Notes under the pieces: generated by a model
Seen by the model: the letters and a program-made list of their open reading frames with translations, nothing else
The model's database searches: none
Told to the model about the DNA's origin: nothing
Assembly: GCA_035358315.1 (NCBI GenBank)
Contig: DAOPPB010000004.1
Location: 1-46,990, forward strand
DNA from: JAAZNV01 sp035358315
GTDB lineage: Bacteria; Patescibacteriota; WWE3; UBA101185; UBA10185
Reading direction: 5' to 3'
Length of the DNA stretch: 46,990 nt
Position numbers and translations under genes: made by a program
In this document: positions 32,064-40,476 of the stretch, piece by piece
Position numbering within the stretch: position 1 is the stretch's first letter
Layout: every line of letters begins with the position of its first letter

Positions 32064-33017
32064 TTATTCCTCCTTTTTCTCACTTTCGGGTTCCCCTTTC
32101 TCATGATTTTCCTCGTGAGCGTGGGGTCCCTGAGTATCTTCTATTAATTTTGTTAAAAGTTTATTTTTCTCAAGTATAGTTCTTATGTATAGTTTTTGCA
32201 TCGGGTCGCGCATTTGTTCAGCCACACTTGGGTCTCCTGCGGCTTCTATCATTTCTTCTATTTCCCGGTCGCTTACTTCTATTTTCTCCAACCCGACAAG
32301 ATAAGAGAGAACAAATTCTGCTTTTATATTGTTTTCGGCTATTTTTGTATATTCTGCCCGTAGTTCGTCCGCAGTTTTTTCCTGAGCTTTCAGATATTTT
32401 TCGATCGGTAGTTTAATCGTCTCTAGTTGATCCATTAATCGCATCATTAATCTATCGGTTTCCTCTTCTATTAAAATATCCGATACTTCAACCTCCGACT
32501 CCTTCAAAAGGATATCTATTACTTCATTCGGGCCTATATGAGCATGGTTTTCTTCCTCTTTTTCTACGTTTAGTTCACCTTTTTTTAGTTTTTCAAGTTT
32601 TTCTTTTTCCAGCTTTTCGGTTTTTTCTTTGTAATAGTTTTTTAAAGCCTTTCTATAATCTCCGATTTTTACTTCCGGTTTTACTGCAAATTCTGCTGTG
32701 AACTCTAAATCTTTTTCAATGTCAAATTCTTTTATTTCGACTTTAGGATTGGATACCGGAGAAACTTTGTTTTCTTTCAAAGCCTGGGGGTAAAAAGTCT
32801 GAAGAAGCTCATTTATTGCATCTCCGTAAAGTTTTGAGTTTCCAACTTTTTCGATGACCATCTCTCTCGGGGCCGTTCCCTTTCTGAATCCCTGTATCTC
32901 CGTGTTTTCAACGGCTTTTTTTACCTCGTTATTATAGAATTCCTTAACTTTATCGTTTTCTATGGTAACAGCCATTTTTATTGTTGATTTTGGTAGTTTT
33001 TCTATTTGTGTTTTCAT
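32064..33017 (-). CDS. tig: Trigger factor lacking the PPIase domain
   Basis: The 317-residue chaperone has the ribosome-binding tail with signature GFRKGTAPREM (residues 43-53) and continues through FEFxAEFAVKPEV-type sequence. The FKBP-type PPIase domain (~85 residues) is replaced by a short charged linker (KLEKLKKGELNVEKEEENH), then the helical arms follow. The C-terminus is His/Glu-rich (HAHEENHEKGEPES). The domain is dispensable for ribosome binding in known trigger factors. ATG 33017 lies 9 nt after TGATACAAT, so it is probably near-leaderless. Confidence 0.9.
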   Translation of the reverse strand: MKTQIEKLPKSTIKMAVTIENDKVKEFYNNEVKKAVENTEIQGFRKGTAPREMVIEKVGNSKLYGDAINELLQTFYPQALKENKVSPVSNPKVEIKEFDIEKDLEFTAEFAVKPEVKIGDYRKALKNYYKEKTEKLEKEKLEKLKKGELNVEKEEENHAHIGPNEVIDILLKESEVEVSDILIEEETDRLMMRLMDQLETIKLPIEKYLKAQEKTADELRAEYTKIAENNIKAEFVLSYLVGLEKIEVSDREIEEMIEAAGDPSVAEQMRDPMQKLYIRTILEKNKLLTKLIEDTQGPHAHEENHEKGEPESEKKEE

Positions 33018-33026
33018 AGTGTGGTT

Positions 33027-33035
33027 ATTGTATCA
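33027..33035 (-). promoter_or_regulatory. Extended -10 (TGATACAAT) of tig-clpP
   Basis: TG-A-TACAAT on the minus strand, hexamer 33027-33032, then 9 nt to ATG 33017. Confidence 0.55.
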
Positions 33036-33048
33036 TAGGGGAGTTTAA

Positions 33049-33708
33049 TTATTTGTACTTTTTTCCGAGCAGTTTCTCTATATTTCTAACTGTACCGTCC
33101 TTTTTGGCGAATTGTGACCACCACCATTCCTGGGGGGTGCTAGTTTTCATTTTTATAGCCAATTTCTTTGCCGAGTTAGTTTTCATATAAGGAACTCTGT
33201 CTTTGAAATCTCCTTTGAACCATCTATCTGCTAGTTTGTTTCCCTGCCAGGACAAAGTCCATTCTAAATACATCTGTTCTAAACTATCAGCATCCTTGGC
33301 GCATTTCGATTCCAGAGAAACTCTCTCTTCAAATTCTTTGATTAGATTTGTCATATCTTTAGAAAAAGGGGTGTTAGCGAATTGATCTTTAACTGCTTTT
33401 TCTTCGTCAGCTGTTGTGTAATGTTTACCCACAAAATCGATATCCCCGGTTCGTGCTTCAACCATGTCGTGGAACAATCCCATTGCCATTGCCCTTAGTG
33501 CTTTTTCCTGGGTTAACCCTTCCATCTTGGCTATGCAGTAAGATATAACCGCTACATGGAAACTGTGAGATGCCACCGTGTCAAATGTATTACCGAGATG
33601 TTTTGTATGCTGTCTGGGCATTTGCATCAGTGTTCCTGCCTGCTGTATTAGGTGAAAAGTTTTTTCTATTTGTTTATTGCTTATGGTGACCGGTTTTTTT
33701 GTTTTCAT
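33049..33708 (-). CDS. HD-domain hydrolase, YfbR/HDDC2-like
   Basis: The 219-residue protein has the HD pattern of 5'-deoxynucleotidase-like enzymes: H48 in VASHSFHVAV, H80-D81 in GLFHDMVEARTGDI with E84, and the distal Asp in CAKDADSLEQM (about residue 140). Such enzymes dephosphorylate nucleotides with a divalent metal, but substrate is not certain here. It starts 24 nt after mnmA behind TGGTAAAAT, and AAAGG touches the ATG. Confidence 0.86.
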   Translation of the reverse strand: MKTKKPVTISNKQIEKTFHLIQQAGTLMQMPRQHTKHLGNTFDTVASHSFHVAVISYCIAKMEGLTQEKALRAMAMGLFHDMVEARTGDIDFVGKHYTTADEEKAVKDQFANTPFSKDMTNLIKEFEERVSLESKCAKDADSLEQMYLEWTLSWQGNKLADRWFKGDFKDRVPYMKTNSAKKLAIKMKTSTPQEWWWSQFAKKDGTVRNIEKLLGKKYK

Positions 33709-33716
33709 CCTTTACT

Positions 33717-33725
33717 ATTTTACCA
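33717..33725 (-). promoter_or_regulatory. Extended -10 (TGGTAAAAT) of the HD hydrolase gene
   Basis: TG-G-TAAAAT on the minus strand, hexamer 33717-33722, then 8 nt to ATG 33708. Confidence 0.45.
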
Positions 33726-33732
33726 TCATTGT

Positions 33733-34899
33733 CTAATTTATTACTCCTGATCCAATGCATAATTTTCCTATGTAAAAAACACAATACTGACCGGGCGTAA
33801 CAGCCGATTGGGGGTCTTTGAATTTTATGATGCAGGTTTTACTATTTCCCTTTACGGGAATTATTTGTGCTGGGATCGATTTACTCTGGTATCTTATTTT
33901 TGCTTTTACCTCAAGTTTTTTTCCGTAGAAATTGTCTGTTGAAAAGAAGACATCTGAAAGTTTAGCTTCACTTTTTCCTACATCGGATCTATTTTTTGAA
34001 ACTACTATCGAGTTATCTATACTGTTTTTCTGTATGACGTAATATGGTCCTCCGGGCAACCCTATTTTCTTTCTCTGTCCTATTGTGTAATATTGCAGAC
34101 CTTCGTGCTTACCGAGAATTTTTCCTTTTGTATCAATTATATTTCCGGATTTATTTCCCACCTCTTTTTCTAAAAAATTATCCATTTTTTTTGGGGGGAT
34201 AAAGCAAAAATCCTGGCTTTGTCTGACCTTATTATAAAAATCAATGTTCTCGTTTTTTAAGATTTCATAAACTTCTTTTTTTGTAAATTCCCCTAACGGG
34301 AAAATTATTCTTTCAAGCCACTCCTGTGGTAAAAGATTTAGATAGTAGGTTTGATCCTTGTTTTTATCTTTTGGCACGGAGAGAAAAAAGCATTTATATT
34401 TTCTGCTTTTTGTTATTTTTGCGTAGTGGCCGGTTGAAAAATATTTTATGTTTTTTGAGTCGGCGAATTTAAATAAATGAAAAAATTTGGTATTTCTGTT
34501 GCAGAAAACACAGGGGTTTGGTGTTTGAGAGTTTTTCAGAGAGTTTATTGTGTATTTTATAACATTTTTCTGAAAATCTTCCACGACATCCAAAATATAA
34601 TGCTCGCACCCATATTTCTCACATATTTTTTTGGCCCTTTCAATGGAAGATAGCGCACTTTTCGCATTTTCCTCTGTAGGATTTTTACCCCTAACTTCTT
34701 CGGATAGGTTTTTATCCTTTATTTTGTTTTCCCATGTCGGGAATTTTAGAGAAACGCCGATGGGGTCCCACCCGTTCTTTTTAAGAAGAATTAAAGTCGC
34801 TGTTGAGTCAACTCCCCCGGACATACCTACCACTATCTGCTGCCCTTTTCCGTTTTTTATTTTTGTTTTTGCTTTTATTCCTGCTGATTTTCCATCCAT
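33733..34899 (-). CDS. mnmA: tRNA-specific 2-thiouridylase MnmA
   Basis: The 388-residue protein adds sulfur to U34 of tRNAs for Lys, Glu and Gln. The PP-loop is GMSGGVDSTATL; catalytic cysteines are in PNPCVFCNR and SQDFCFIP; KIGLPGGPYYV and GQYCVFY mark the C-terminal domains. ATG 34899 overlaps iscU by 25 nt and has GAGGA close upstream; it gives a ~25-residue N-terminal extension, so a later start near the PP-loop is possible. iscS and iscU upstream supply the sulfur pathway. Confidence 0.94.
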   Translation of the reverse strand: MDGKSAGIKAKTKIKNGKGQQIVVGMSGGVDSTATLILLKKNGWDPIGVSLKFPTWENKIKDKNLSEEVRGKNPTEENAKSALSSIERAKKICEKYGCEHYILDVVEDFQKNVIKYTINSLKNSQTPNPCVFCNRNTKFFHLFKFADSKNIKYFSTGHYAKITKSRKYKCFFLSVPKDKNKDQTYYLNLLPQEWLERIIFPLGEFTKKEVYEILKNENIDFYNKVRQSQDFCFIPPKKMDNFLEKEVGNKSGNIIDTKGKILGKHEGLQYYTIGQRKKIGLPGGPYYVIQKNSIDNSIVVSKNRSDVGKSEAKLSDVFFSTDNFYGKKLEVKAKIRYQSKSIPAQIIPVKGNSKTCIIKFKDPQSAVTPGQYCVFYIGKLCIGSGVIN

Positions 34900-35357
34900 T
34901 CCTCATACCTTTCAGCCAGCATCTCATTGCCCCTGACTATTTGTTTGTGCTTTTCCTCCAGAGATTTAGGAATGGGTTTTTTGTTGTTAAAGAGATAATC
35001 GTAGATTGCTTCTGCTAAAGCTTCGGTGGCAAGTACGGAGCAGTGAATTTTTATCGGAGGGAGTCCATCCAGAGAATCAATTATGTCCCCTTTCCCTATT
35101 TCTAAGGCCTCCTCTATAGTTTTTCCTTTTACCATTTCGGTTATTGCACTGCTTGTGGCTATCGCCGCAACACATCCGAAGGTTTGGAATTTAATATCGG
35201 ATATTATTTCTTTTTTACCTTCTTTTTTTATTTTAATGTAAAGATACATCATGTCTCCGCAGGCCAAGTTCCCGACTTTCCCTACCCCATCAGCGTTTTT
35301 TATTTTTCCGAGATTTTTCGGTTTGTGAAAATATTCAAGTACTTTTTCGGTATACAT
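34875..35357 (-). CDS. iscU: Fe-S scaffold protein IscU/NifU-like
   Basis: The 160-residue protein has the three ligand cysteines C33 (NLACGD), C62 (FGCVAA) and C106 (IHCSVLA), plus D35. It accepts sulfur from IscS to build Fe-S clusters. A ~25-residue charged helix extends the C-terminus. AAGGAAA precedes ATG 35357. It lies between iscS and mnmA; it may serve clusters, tRNA thiolation, or both. Confidence 0.93.
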   Translation of the reverse strand: MYTEKVLEYFHKPKNLGKIKNADGVGKVGNLACGDMMYLYIKIKKEGKKEIISDIKFQTFGCVAAIATSSAITEMVKGKTIEEALEIGKGDIIDSLDGLPPIKIHCSVLATEALAEAIYDYLFNNKKPIPKSLEEKHKQIVRGNEMLAERYEEWMENQQE

Positions 35358-35381
35358 ATTTTTTCCTTCTTCCTTATAAAA

Positions 35382-36569
35382 TTAAAAATCTTCTCTCAGG
35401 TTCATCGGCGAGATGGATCTTATTTTCCTTACAGCTTCGGGCAAAACCTCCAAAAAGTAATCAACTTCCTTTTCTGTGGTATATCTTCCTATGGAAACTC
35501 TTATTGTGCCTTGGGCGTATTTTTCGTCTACACCGCAAGCTAAAAGCACGTGTGACGATTCAAGTTTCGGAGAGGCGCAGGCCGATACTGTTGACACTTC
35601 TATTCCCTTCGAATCAAGTTCCATCATCAGAGCCTCTCCTTCAATGAAGTCAAATCTGACATTTATGTTGTTAGGAAGTCTTTTTACAGGATGCCCGTTT
35701 AGGTGAGAATGGTCAATTTTTTTCAAAATGGTTTTTATCATTTTATCTCTGAGTTTGGTTTGCCTGAGTCTTTCATCGTACATTTCTTTTATACAAAGCT
35801 CTAACGCCTTTCCGAATCCTACGATTGCCGGAACATTGACGGTTGAAGATCTTTTTCCTCTTTCGTGTCCGCCTCCGTGCAGGAGAGGTTCTATTTTTAC
35901 TCCGTTTCTGATGTATAAAAGTGCCGCTCCCTTAGGTCCATAAATCTTGTGAGATGAGGCCGTAAGTAAATCAATGTTAAGTTTTTGCACATTTATAGGC
36001 ATTTTTCCGAAACTTTGGCATGCGTCGGTGTGGAATAAAACTCCCTTTTCTTTGCAGATCTTTCCTATTTCTTCAATCGGCTCGATAGTGCCTATCTCAT
36101 TGTTTGAGTGCATTATTGAGACCAAAATTGTGTCTTTTGTTATCATTTCCTTAAGTTTTTTTGTATCTACAAATCCGAATTCGTCAACGGGAGCAAATTC
36201 AACCTTGAATCCGTTTTGGGCGAGATATTTAGCGCTGTTTAAAACGCAGTCGTGCTCTATTGCCGAAACGATTATTTTATTTCCTTTGTCCTTGTTAGCC
36301 GCGGCAATTCCTTTTAAAGTCCAATTGTTGCTTTCTGTAGCTGAGGAAGTGAAAAATACCTCACTTATCTGGCAGCTTAGGTAATTTGCAATTGTTTCTC
36401 TTGCTTTATCCGCGGCTTTATTTGCTTCTACTCCCATTGAATGAATCGAAGCTGAGTTCCCGTATTTTTCCGTATAATAAGGCAACATCGCCTTTATCAC
36501 GGCTTTATCAACTGGCGTTGTTGCGGCATAATCAAAATATATCCTCTTTTTAGTTTTTGCGTTTTTCAT
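35382..36569 (-). CDS. iscS: Cysteine desulfurase IscS/NifS
   Basis: The 395-residue PLP enzyme has YFDYAATTPVD at the N-terminus, the HTDACQSFG motif, PLP Lys in SSHKIYGPKGAA and the active Cys in VSACASPKLESSHVL. The start is ATG 36569 (MKNAKTKK), not the in-frame GTG/TTG-type start at 36590, because an extended -10 covers the region between. It is the first gene of iscS-iscU-mnmA. Its promoter-start segment is almost the same as that of aspS. Confidence 0.95.
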   Translation of the reverse strand: MKNAKTKKRIYFDYAATTPVDKAVIKAMLPYYTEKYGNSASIHSMGVEANKAADKARETIANYLSCQISEVFFTSSATESNNWTLKGIAAANKDKGNKIIVSAIEHDCVLNSAKYLAQNGFKVEFAPVDEFGFVDTKKLKEMITKDTILVSIMHSNNEIGTIEPIEEIGKICKEKGVLFHTDACQSFGKMPINVQKLNIDLLTASSHKIYGPKGAALLYIRNGVKIEPLLHGGGHERGKRSSTVNVPAIVGFGKALELCIKEMYDERLRQTKLRDKMIKTILKKIDHSHLNGHPVKRLPNNINVRFDFIEGEALMMELDSKGIEVSTVSACASPKLESSHVLLACGVDEKYAQGTIRVSIGRYTTEKEVDYFLEVLPEAVRKIRSISPMNLREDF

Positions 36570-36580
36570 AAGCGGTAGAT

Positions 36581-36589
36581 ATTCTACCA
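36581..36589 (-). promoter_or_regulatory. Extended -10 (TGGTAGAAT) of iscS
   Basis: TG-G-TAGAAT on the minus strand, hexamer 36581-36586, then 11 nt to ATG 36569. It is part of a ~40-nt segment repeated before aspS. Confidence 0.55.
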
Positions 36590-36646
36590 CAATGTTTAGA
36601 GACGGTTTATTTTAGGAGTTATCCGGAATAATAGAAGGGGTGGTTT

Positions 36647-37975
36647 TTACGGTTCCAATCTTTTCACACCTCTATAGAGATATGTAGCCTCACGTATATT
36701 GGCTAAATTAAGCATCTTCATCATCATTCTTGCCGGGCCTACACCAAGTCCTCCATGTGGAGGGCATCCGTATCTAAAGAAATTTAAATAAAATTGAATC
36801 GGCTCCAGCGACATTCCTTTTTCTTTTGCCTGTTTTACCAAAATGTCGTATCTATGCTCTCGTTGAGCTCCCGTTGTAATTTCCAGCCCATCCCATAGTA
36901 GGTCAAAGCTCTTGGTAAGCTTTGGGTTATCATCAAGTCTCATGTGATAAAAAGGTCTGGCATCAGCTGGATACTCGGTTACAAAAACAAACTCGTGATT
37001 TTCTTCCTTTTTAATATAATCTGATATGGCTCGTTCTTCCTCGGGGCTGAAGTCACCTTCCTTTTCGCTCGGCACCTTTAATTTTTTTAATATTTCTTTG
37101 GCCTCTTCCATGGTTATCTGAGGAAAAGGAATTTCCGGAATAGTAAGCTCTCTGTTAAAGTATTTTTTAATATCCTCCCCGTATTTTTCTTTTATTTTTT
37201 CTATGATGTAACGTATTAAGTTTTGCTCTAAGTTCATTACATCCTGATGGGATTCTATATAGGAAAATTCCAGATCATACCCTGTAAATTCTGTAGCGTG
37301 GCGTGATGTAAATGATGGATCGGCTCTAAAAACCGGTCCTACTTCAAAGACTTTTTCAAATCCCGAAGCCATAGCCATTTGTTTGTAAAATTGAGGAGAT
37401 TGGGCCAAATACGCTTTTCTATCAAAATATTTTACTTCAAAAAGCTCGGCTCCCGTTTCGCTCGGTGAGCTCATAAGTTTGGGAGAGTGTATTTCAATAA
37501 AATTATTTGCAATCAGATATTCTCTGAAAGATTGTTCCATTAAAGTCCAAACTTTAAATATAAGTGTATTGCTTGGTTTTCTTAAATCCAGCCATCTCCA
37601 GTCCAGTCTTTTCTGAGGATCAACTTCCTCCCCGGCTTTATTAACTACCGGTATGGGAAGGGGTGTTTCCGCCTCGGAAAGTACCGAGATTTTTCTAATT
37701 GATATTTCTACTCCTCCGGGAGCTTGAACTTCTTTTTTTGCTATCCCAATGATTTCGACTACCGATTCCATGCTTAAGCTGTCAATTAAGGTCATTTCTT
37801 CTTTTGGAAGATCGGCCGCAACGGTTTGTATTGTTCCCGATACGTCTCTTATAATCAGGAATTTTATTTTTCCCTGGTTTCTTATCGTTTGGACAAATCC
37901 GGAGATTTTTATCTCTTCTCCTATATGATTTTCTATTTGATTTATCGGTGTTCTTTCTGTTTTTTCGTTTTTCAT
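36647..37975 (-). CDS. aspS: Aspartyl-tRNA synthetase, archaeal-type
   Basis: The 442-residue enzyme has an N-terminal OB anticodon-binding domain (KISGFVQTIRNQGKIKFLIIRD) and a class II core with SPSETGAELFEV, YLAQSPQFYKQM, VGPVFRADPSFTSRH and LEFSYI. The GAD insertion of bacterial AspRS is absent, so it is the archaeal/eukaryotic form. Motif 3 reads GVGPARMMM: the invariant Arg (R416) is kept, but the usual Glu is Ala (A415). Such enzymes can be non-discriminating and need GatCAB for Asn-tRNA; that is not tested here. It is transcribed alone from a near-leaderless promoter. Confidence 0.92.
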   Translation of the reverse strand: MKNEKTERTPINQIENHIGEEIKISGFVQTIRNQGKIKFLIIRDVSGTIQTVAADLPKEEMTLIDSLSMESVVEIIGIAKKEVQAPGGVEISIRKISVLSEAETPLPIPVVNKAGEEVDPQKRLDWRWLDLRKPSNTLIFKVWTLMEQSFREYLIANNFIEIHSPKLMSSPSETGAELFEVKYFDRKAYLAQSPQFYKQMAMASGFEKVFEVGPVFRADPSFTSRHATEFTGYDLEFSYIESHQDVMNLEQNLIRYIIEKIKEKYGEDIKKYFNRELTIPEIPFPQITMEEAKEILKKLKVPSEKEGDFSPEEERAISDYIKKEENHEFVFVTEYPADARPFYHMRLDDNPKLTKSFDLLWDGLEITTGAQREHRYDILVKQAKEKGMSLEPIQFYLNFFRYGCPPHGGLGVGPARMMMKMLNLANIREATYLYRGVKRLEP

Positions 37976-37985
37976 AAGCGGAATA

Positions 37986-37994
37986 ATTCTATCA
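37986..37994 (-). promoter_or_regulatory. Extended -10 (TGATAGAAT) of aspS
   Basis: TG-A-TAGAAT on the minus strand, hexamer 37986-37991, then 10 nt to ATG 37975. The same module precedes iscS. Confidence 0.55.
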
Positions 37995-38006
37995 TAATGT
38001 AAAATC

Positions 38007-38945
38007 TCATTTTGCGACTTCTTTGATCAGTTTTACAGCGTGGTCAACAATATCTTCCTTGTCATAATAAAAGTCAGGCTCAATTTTTGTATCCTCAATC
38101 GGTTTTTCCTTTCCTTCTAAATAAAATCTCCATCTTGGAATGCCCAATACATATTTATCTCCATCATACTCGATGAGGTCTTTTACGGGATTGGCGCTCC
38201 CTCCAAAAGTTTCTGTGCCGATAGTTACACAGTCGGTTCCGCTTTTCATCACGGCTACAAATCTCTCCGCACTTGAAAAAGTTTTGCCGGAAATTAAAAT
38301 TGCGATTGGTTTTTCATATTTTTCTCCTTCTTCCGGATACGCATTAACTTTTACTCTTTTTAATCCTCCTCCCTTTCTTAATTGTATATTTGTCCCTACA
38401 GGGTGAATTCCCTTTTTGATAAAATGTTTTTGGGCGAATGCCCTTGCCGGTGTTTCATGTCCCCCCTCATTATCTCTAAGATCCAGTATTAATCCTATAC
38501 TTTCATCTTTATATCGCAAAAATATATTTTCCAACTGCTGTTCCAGCTGGTCACGATCGACTGCAAAAGAAGGTATTCTCATATATAGAACACCATCTAT
38601 CATTTCACCTGAGGGAAATTTTTCAGGTCTTTTTTCATTTTCCACGTCTTCTATATCTTGATTTTGATCTATCTTTTCAAAATAAGCGTGGGGATTGTTC
38701 AGAAGTTTTACCATCTCATTTATTTCATCTATCGGATTTGATGGTTCTATATTTACTGCTTTTTCCATATAAGAATTGTATTCTTCTTCATTCAGGAAAG
38801 GATATGTAGCGGCTATGTGGGTTAATATCTCTGATGGCAGGTCTTTTTCTTTCTCAGCATTCTCTTCTGATTTATTCGGTGATTCCAGTGGTGTATCTCT
38901 CGGCGATGTATTTAAAAAATTGTTTGGTATTTCTTCCGGTTTCAT
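38007..38945 (-). CDS. S41 (tail-specific protease)-like protein without PDZ
   Basis: The 312-residue protein has a charged N-terminal region (1-110), then an S41 core: GVLYMRIPSFAVD, IGLILDLRDNEGG, and the nucleophile loop ISGKTFSSAERFV (S224 by alignment). The Lys of the CtpA-type Ser/Lys dyad is missing: the expected TFGKG reads TFGGS. It is therefore either a tricorn-like S41 using other residues, or inactive. No PDZ, signal peptide or membrane span is seen, so it is probably cytoplasmic. Confidence 0.8.
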   Translation of the reverse strand: MKPEEIPNNFLNTSPRDTPLESPNKSEENAEKEKDLPSEILTHIAATYPFLNEEEYNSYMEKAVNIEPSNPIDEINEMVKLLNNPHAYFEKIDQNQDIEDVENEKRPEKFPSGEMIDGVLYMRIPSFAVDRDQLEQQLENIFLRYKDESIGLILDLRDNEGGHETPARAFAQKHFIKKGIHPVGTNIQLRKGGGLKRVKVNAYPEEGEKYEKPIAILISGKTFSSAERFVAVMKSGTDCVTIGTETFGGSANPVKDLIEYDGDKYVLGIPRWRFYLEGKEKPIEDTKIEPDFYYDKEDIVDHAVKLIKEVAK

Positions 38946-38961
38946 GAGTTATTCTTAAATA

Positions 38962-38970
38962 ATTTTACCA
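38962..38970 (-). promoter_or_regulatory. Extended -10 (TGGTAAAAT) of the S41-like gene
   Basis: TG-G-TAAAAT on the minus strand; predicted leader of ~9 nt before ATG 38945. Confidence 0.45.
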
Positions 38971-39342
38971 GGAATTTGCAAATCACTTATTATGGGATTT
39001 CTACATCTTTAGTTTCTATGTAAATCAGATATATTCCCCTCCATCTTTTAGGTAGTTTTACTGGTGAGTATAACTATCGCCTTTATTTCCTTTATTTTAC
39101 CTTTGATGATTAACATGCTAACGTTGGAGTTTTTGTCGGAAATTTTTTTATAAATGTTTTGAAATTTACTCATATTTTGAGCATATCATTTTAATGATTA
39201 CCTCGGATAAATTGATAAAGAAGTCGTACTGAAAGGTGGAAAGTTTTCATCTAAAATTTCGTAAACCCAAAGCTAGCGGACTTTATATGATGTACTACAT
39301 AACAAGATGTGAGAAGAATTATGAAAGTAAGGAAGGATAATA

Positions 39343-39348
39343 TACAAT
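39343..39348 (+). promoter_or_regulatory. -10 element (TACAAT) of the HExxH metalloprotease
   Basis: TACAAT, then exactly 6 nt to GTG 39355. It supports a leaderless mRNA starting at GTG. Confidence 0.45.
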
Positions 39349-39354
39349 TTATCT

Positions 39355-40164
39355 GTGGAACCATTTGATATAAACCATTCCATGGAAGAGATTACCAATT
39401 ATATTATTGATTCGAGTAATAATGCAGAACAATCGGAATTTCCATATTCGATTAAGTGTGACTTTATTCTAAATGAAGACGCAACGATAGAGGTTATGTT
39501 CGAGGATGGGAAAAAATTATCGGAATTTTTACCTTCTAATTTAAAAATCATTGACACCCCCAATTATAATAAACCGTCCATGAAAAAAACATTGTTCGAA
39601 AACGGAGAAGTTCAAACTATGGAAGTTCGGGTAAACTACGAATGGCTTAAAAAGGGAGGGTCTAATGAGGTGGCAATATTTGCTCATGAAATTGGGCATG
39701 CCCTTGCTGTAGAAGAGGAGATTGCTCATTATAAAAAATTGAACGAACTTTATAAAATTCCCCCGCCTTCAGAAAACTGGGATAATGACACAAAGTCTTA
39801 TGTAGCTTCTTTCTTTTTAAAACGTAGTTCGGATACACTAGACAATGAGGTACAAGCTTGGAATTACGGTAAAATAATAGCTTCACTTTTTGGTGTAGAG
39901 GACGCCCACTACGAAGATGTAATGAGACCTCAAATTGAAGGAATGTTTTACGCTGTTTATAGTACAGCTTACAACGCTATAAATCATCTTTTCCACGGTA
40001 ATCCCTCTTTTCTTAATAAAGAAACTACCTATCCAGTTTATAATTTGCCACAGCAGGAGGAAATACAAGTAACAGTTGAAGAACTTTTATCAATATTTAA
40101 AAATTTAGATGAGAATAGATATAAACGCAATGTAAAGGAAACCAATCACTATATGGGGCATTAG
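39355..40164 (+). CDS. Putative HExxH zinc metalloprotease
   Basis: The 269-residue protein has the zinc motif H111-E-I-G-H115 in AIFAHEIGHALAVEEE, and E165 in LDNEVQAWNYG as likely third ligand, the gluzincin arrangement. There is no signal peptide or membrane span, so it is probably cytoplasmic. GTG 39355 is chosen because it lies 6 nt after TACAAT, the common spacing of this window; the next in-frame ATG is codon 10 (39382). I cannot name a family. It lies opposite the S41-like protease gene. Confidence 0.8.
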   Translation: MEPFDINHSMEEITNYIIDSSNNAEQSEFPYSIKCDFILNEDATIEVMFEDGKKLSEFLPSNLKIIDTPNYNKPSMKKTLFENGEVQTMEVRVNYEWLKKGGSNEVAIFAHEIGHALAVEEEIAHYKKLNELYKIPPPSENWDNDTKSYVASFFLKRSSDTLDNEVQAWNYGKIIASLFGVEDAHYEDVMRPQIEGMFYAVYSTAYNAINHLFHGNPSFLNKETTYPVYNLPQQEEIQVTVEELLSIFKNLDENRYKRNVKETNHYMGH

Positions 40165-40236
40165 TAGCGCGAGCATCATCCCTCCCTTTTCTTGATTGCG
40201 TACGTAAAAATTGGATTTGATAAAACCTAGAATATT

Positions 40237-40319
40237 TGGTGGGCGAGAGAGGACTCGAACCTCCACCCTTTCGGACACGGTCCTAAGCCGTGCGCGTATG
40301 CCAATTCCGCCACTCGCCC
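40237..40319 (-). tRNA. tRNA-Leu (anticodon TAG)
   Basis: The minus strand folds as a class II tRNA: acceptor GGGCGAG/CTCGCCC, D-arm, anticodon stem CACGG/CCGTG with loop CTTAGGA, a long variable arm (TCCGAAAGGGTGGA) and T-arm GGTTCGAGTCC. Anticodon TAG reads CUN Leu codons. The 3' CCA is encoded. Confidence 0.97.
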
Positions 40320-40464
40320 CCGGAAATAATAGACTTTAAAATCTTGAAGATCTGTTTCTGCCATAGTTTTACTCACAGTAACCCGAGTATTTTTCTACAG
40401 TTTTTCCGATCTTCTGGTACAGGGGAATTATAACAAATATACAGGTACTTTCTTCGCGTGGGTA

Positions 40465-40470
40465 TATAAT
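40465..40470 (+). promoter_or_regulatory. -10 element (TATAAT) of the PD-(D/E)xK-like gene
   Basis: Perfect TATAAT, then exactly 6 nt to ATG 40477; no Shine-Dalgarno. Confidence 0.6.
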
Positions 40471-40476
40471 TTAAAT

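Larger units (their letters stand above)
38946..39354. other. 409-nt gap between S41-like and metalloprotease genes
   Basis: It holds two divergent promoters: TGGTAAAAT on the minus strand (hexamer 38962-38967) 16 nt before the S41-like ATG, and TACAAT at 39343-39348 on the plus strand. No RNA gene, long hairpin or repeat was recognised in the ~370 nt between them. Confidence 0.5.
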
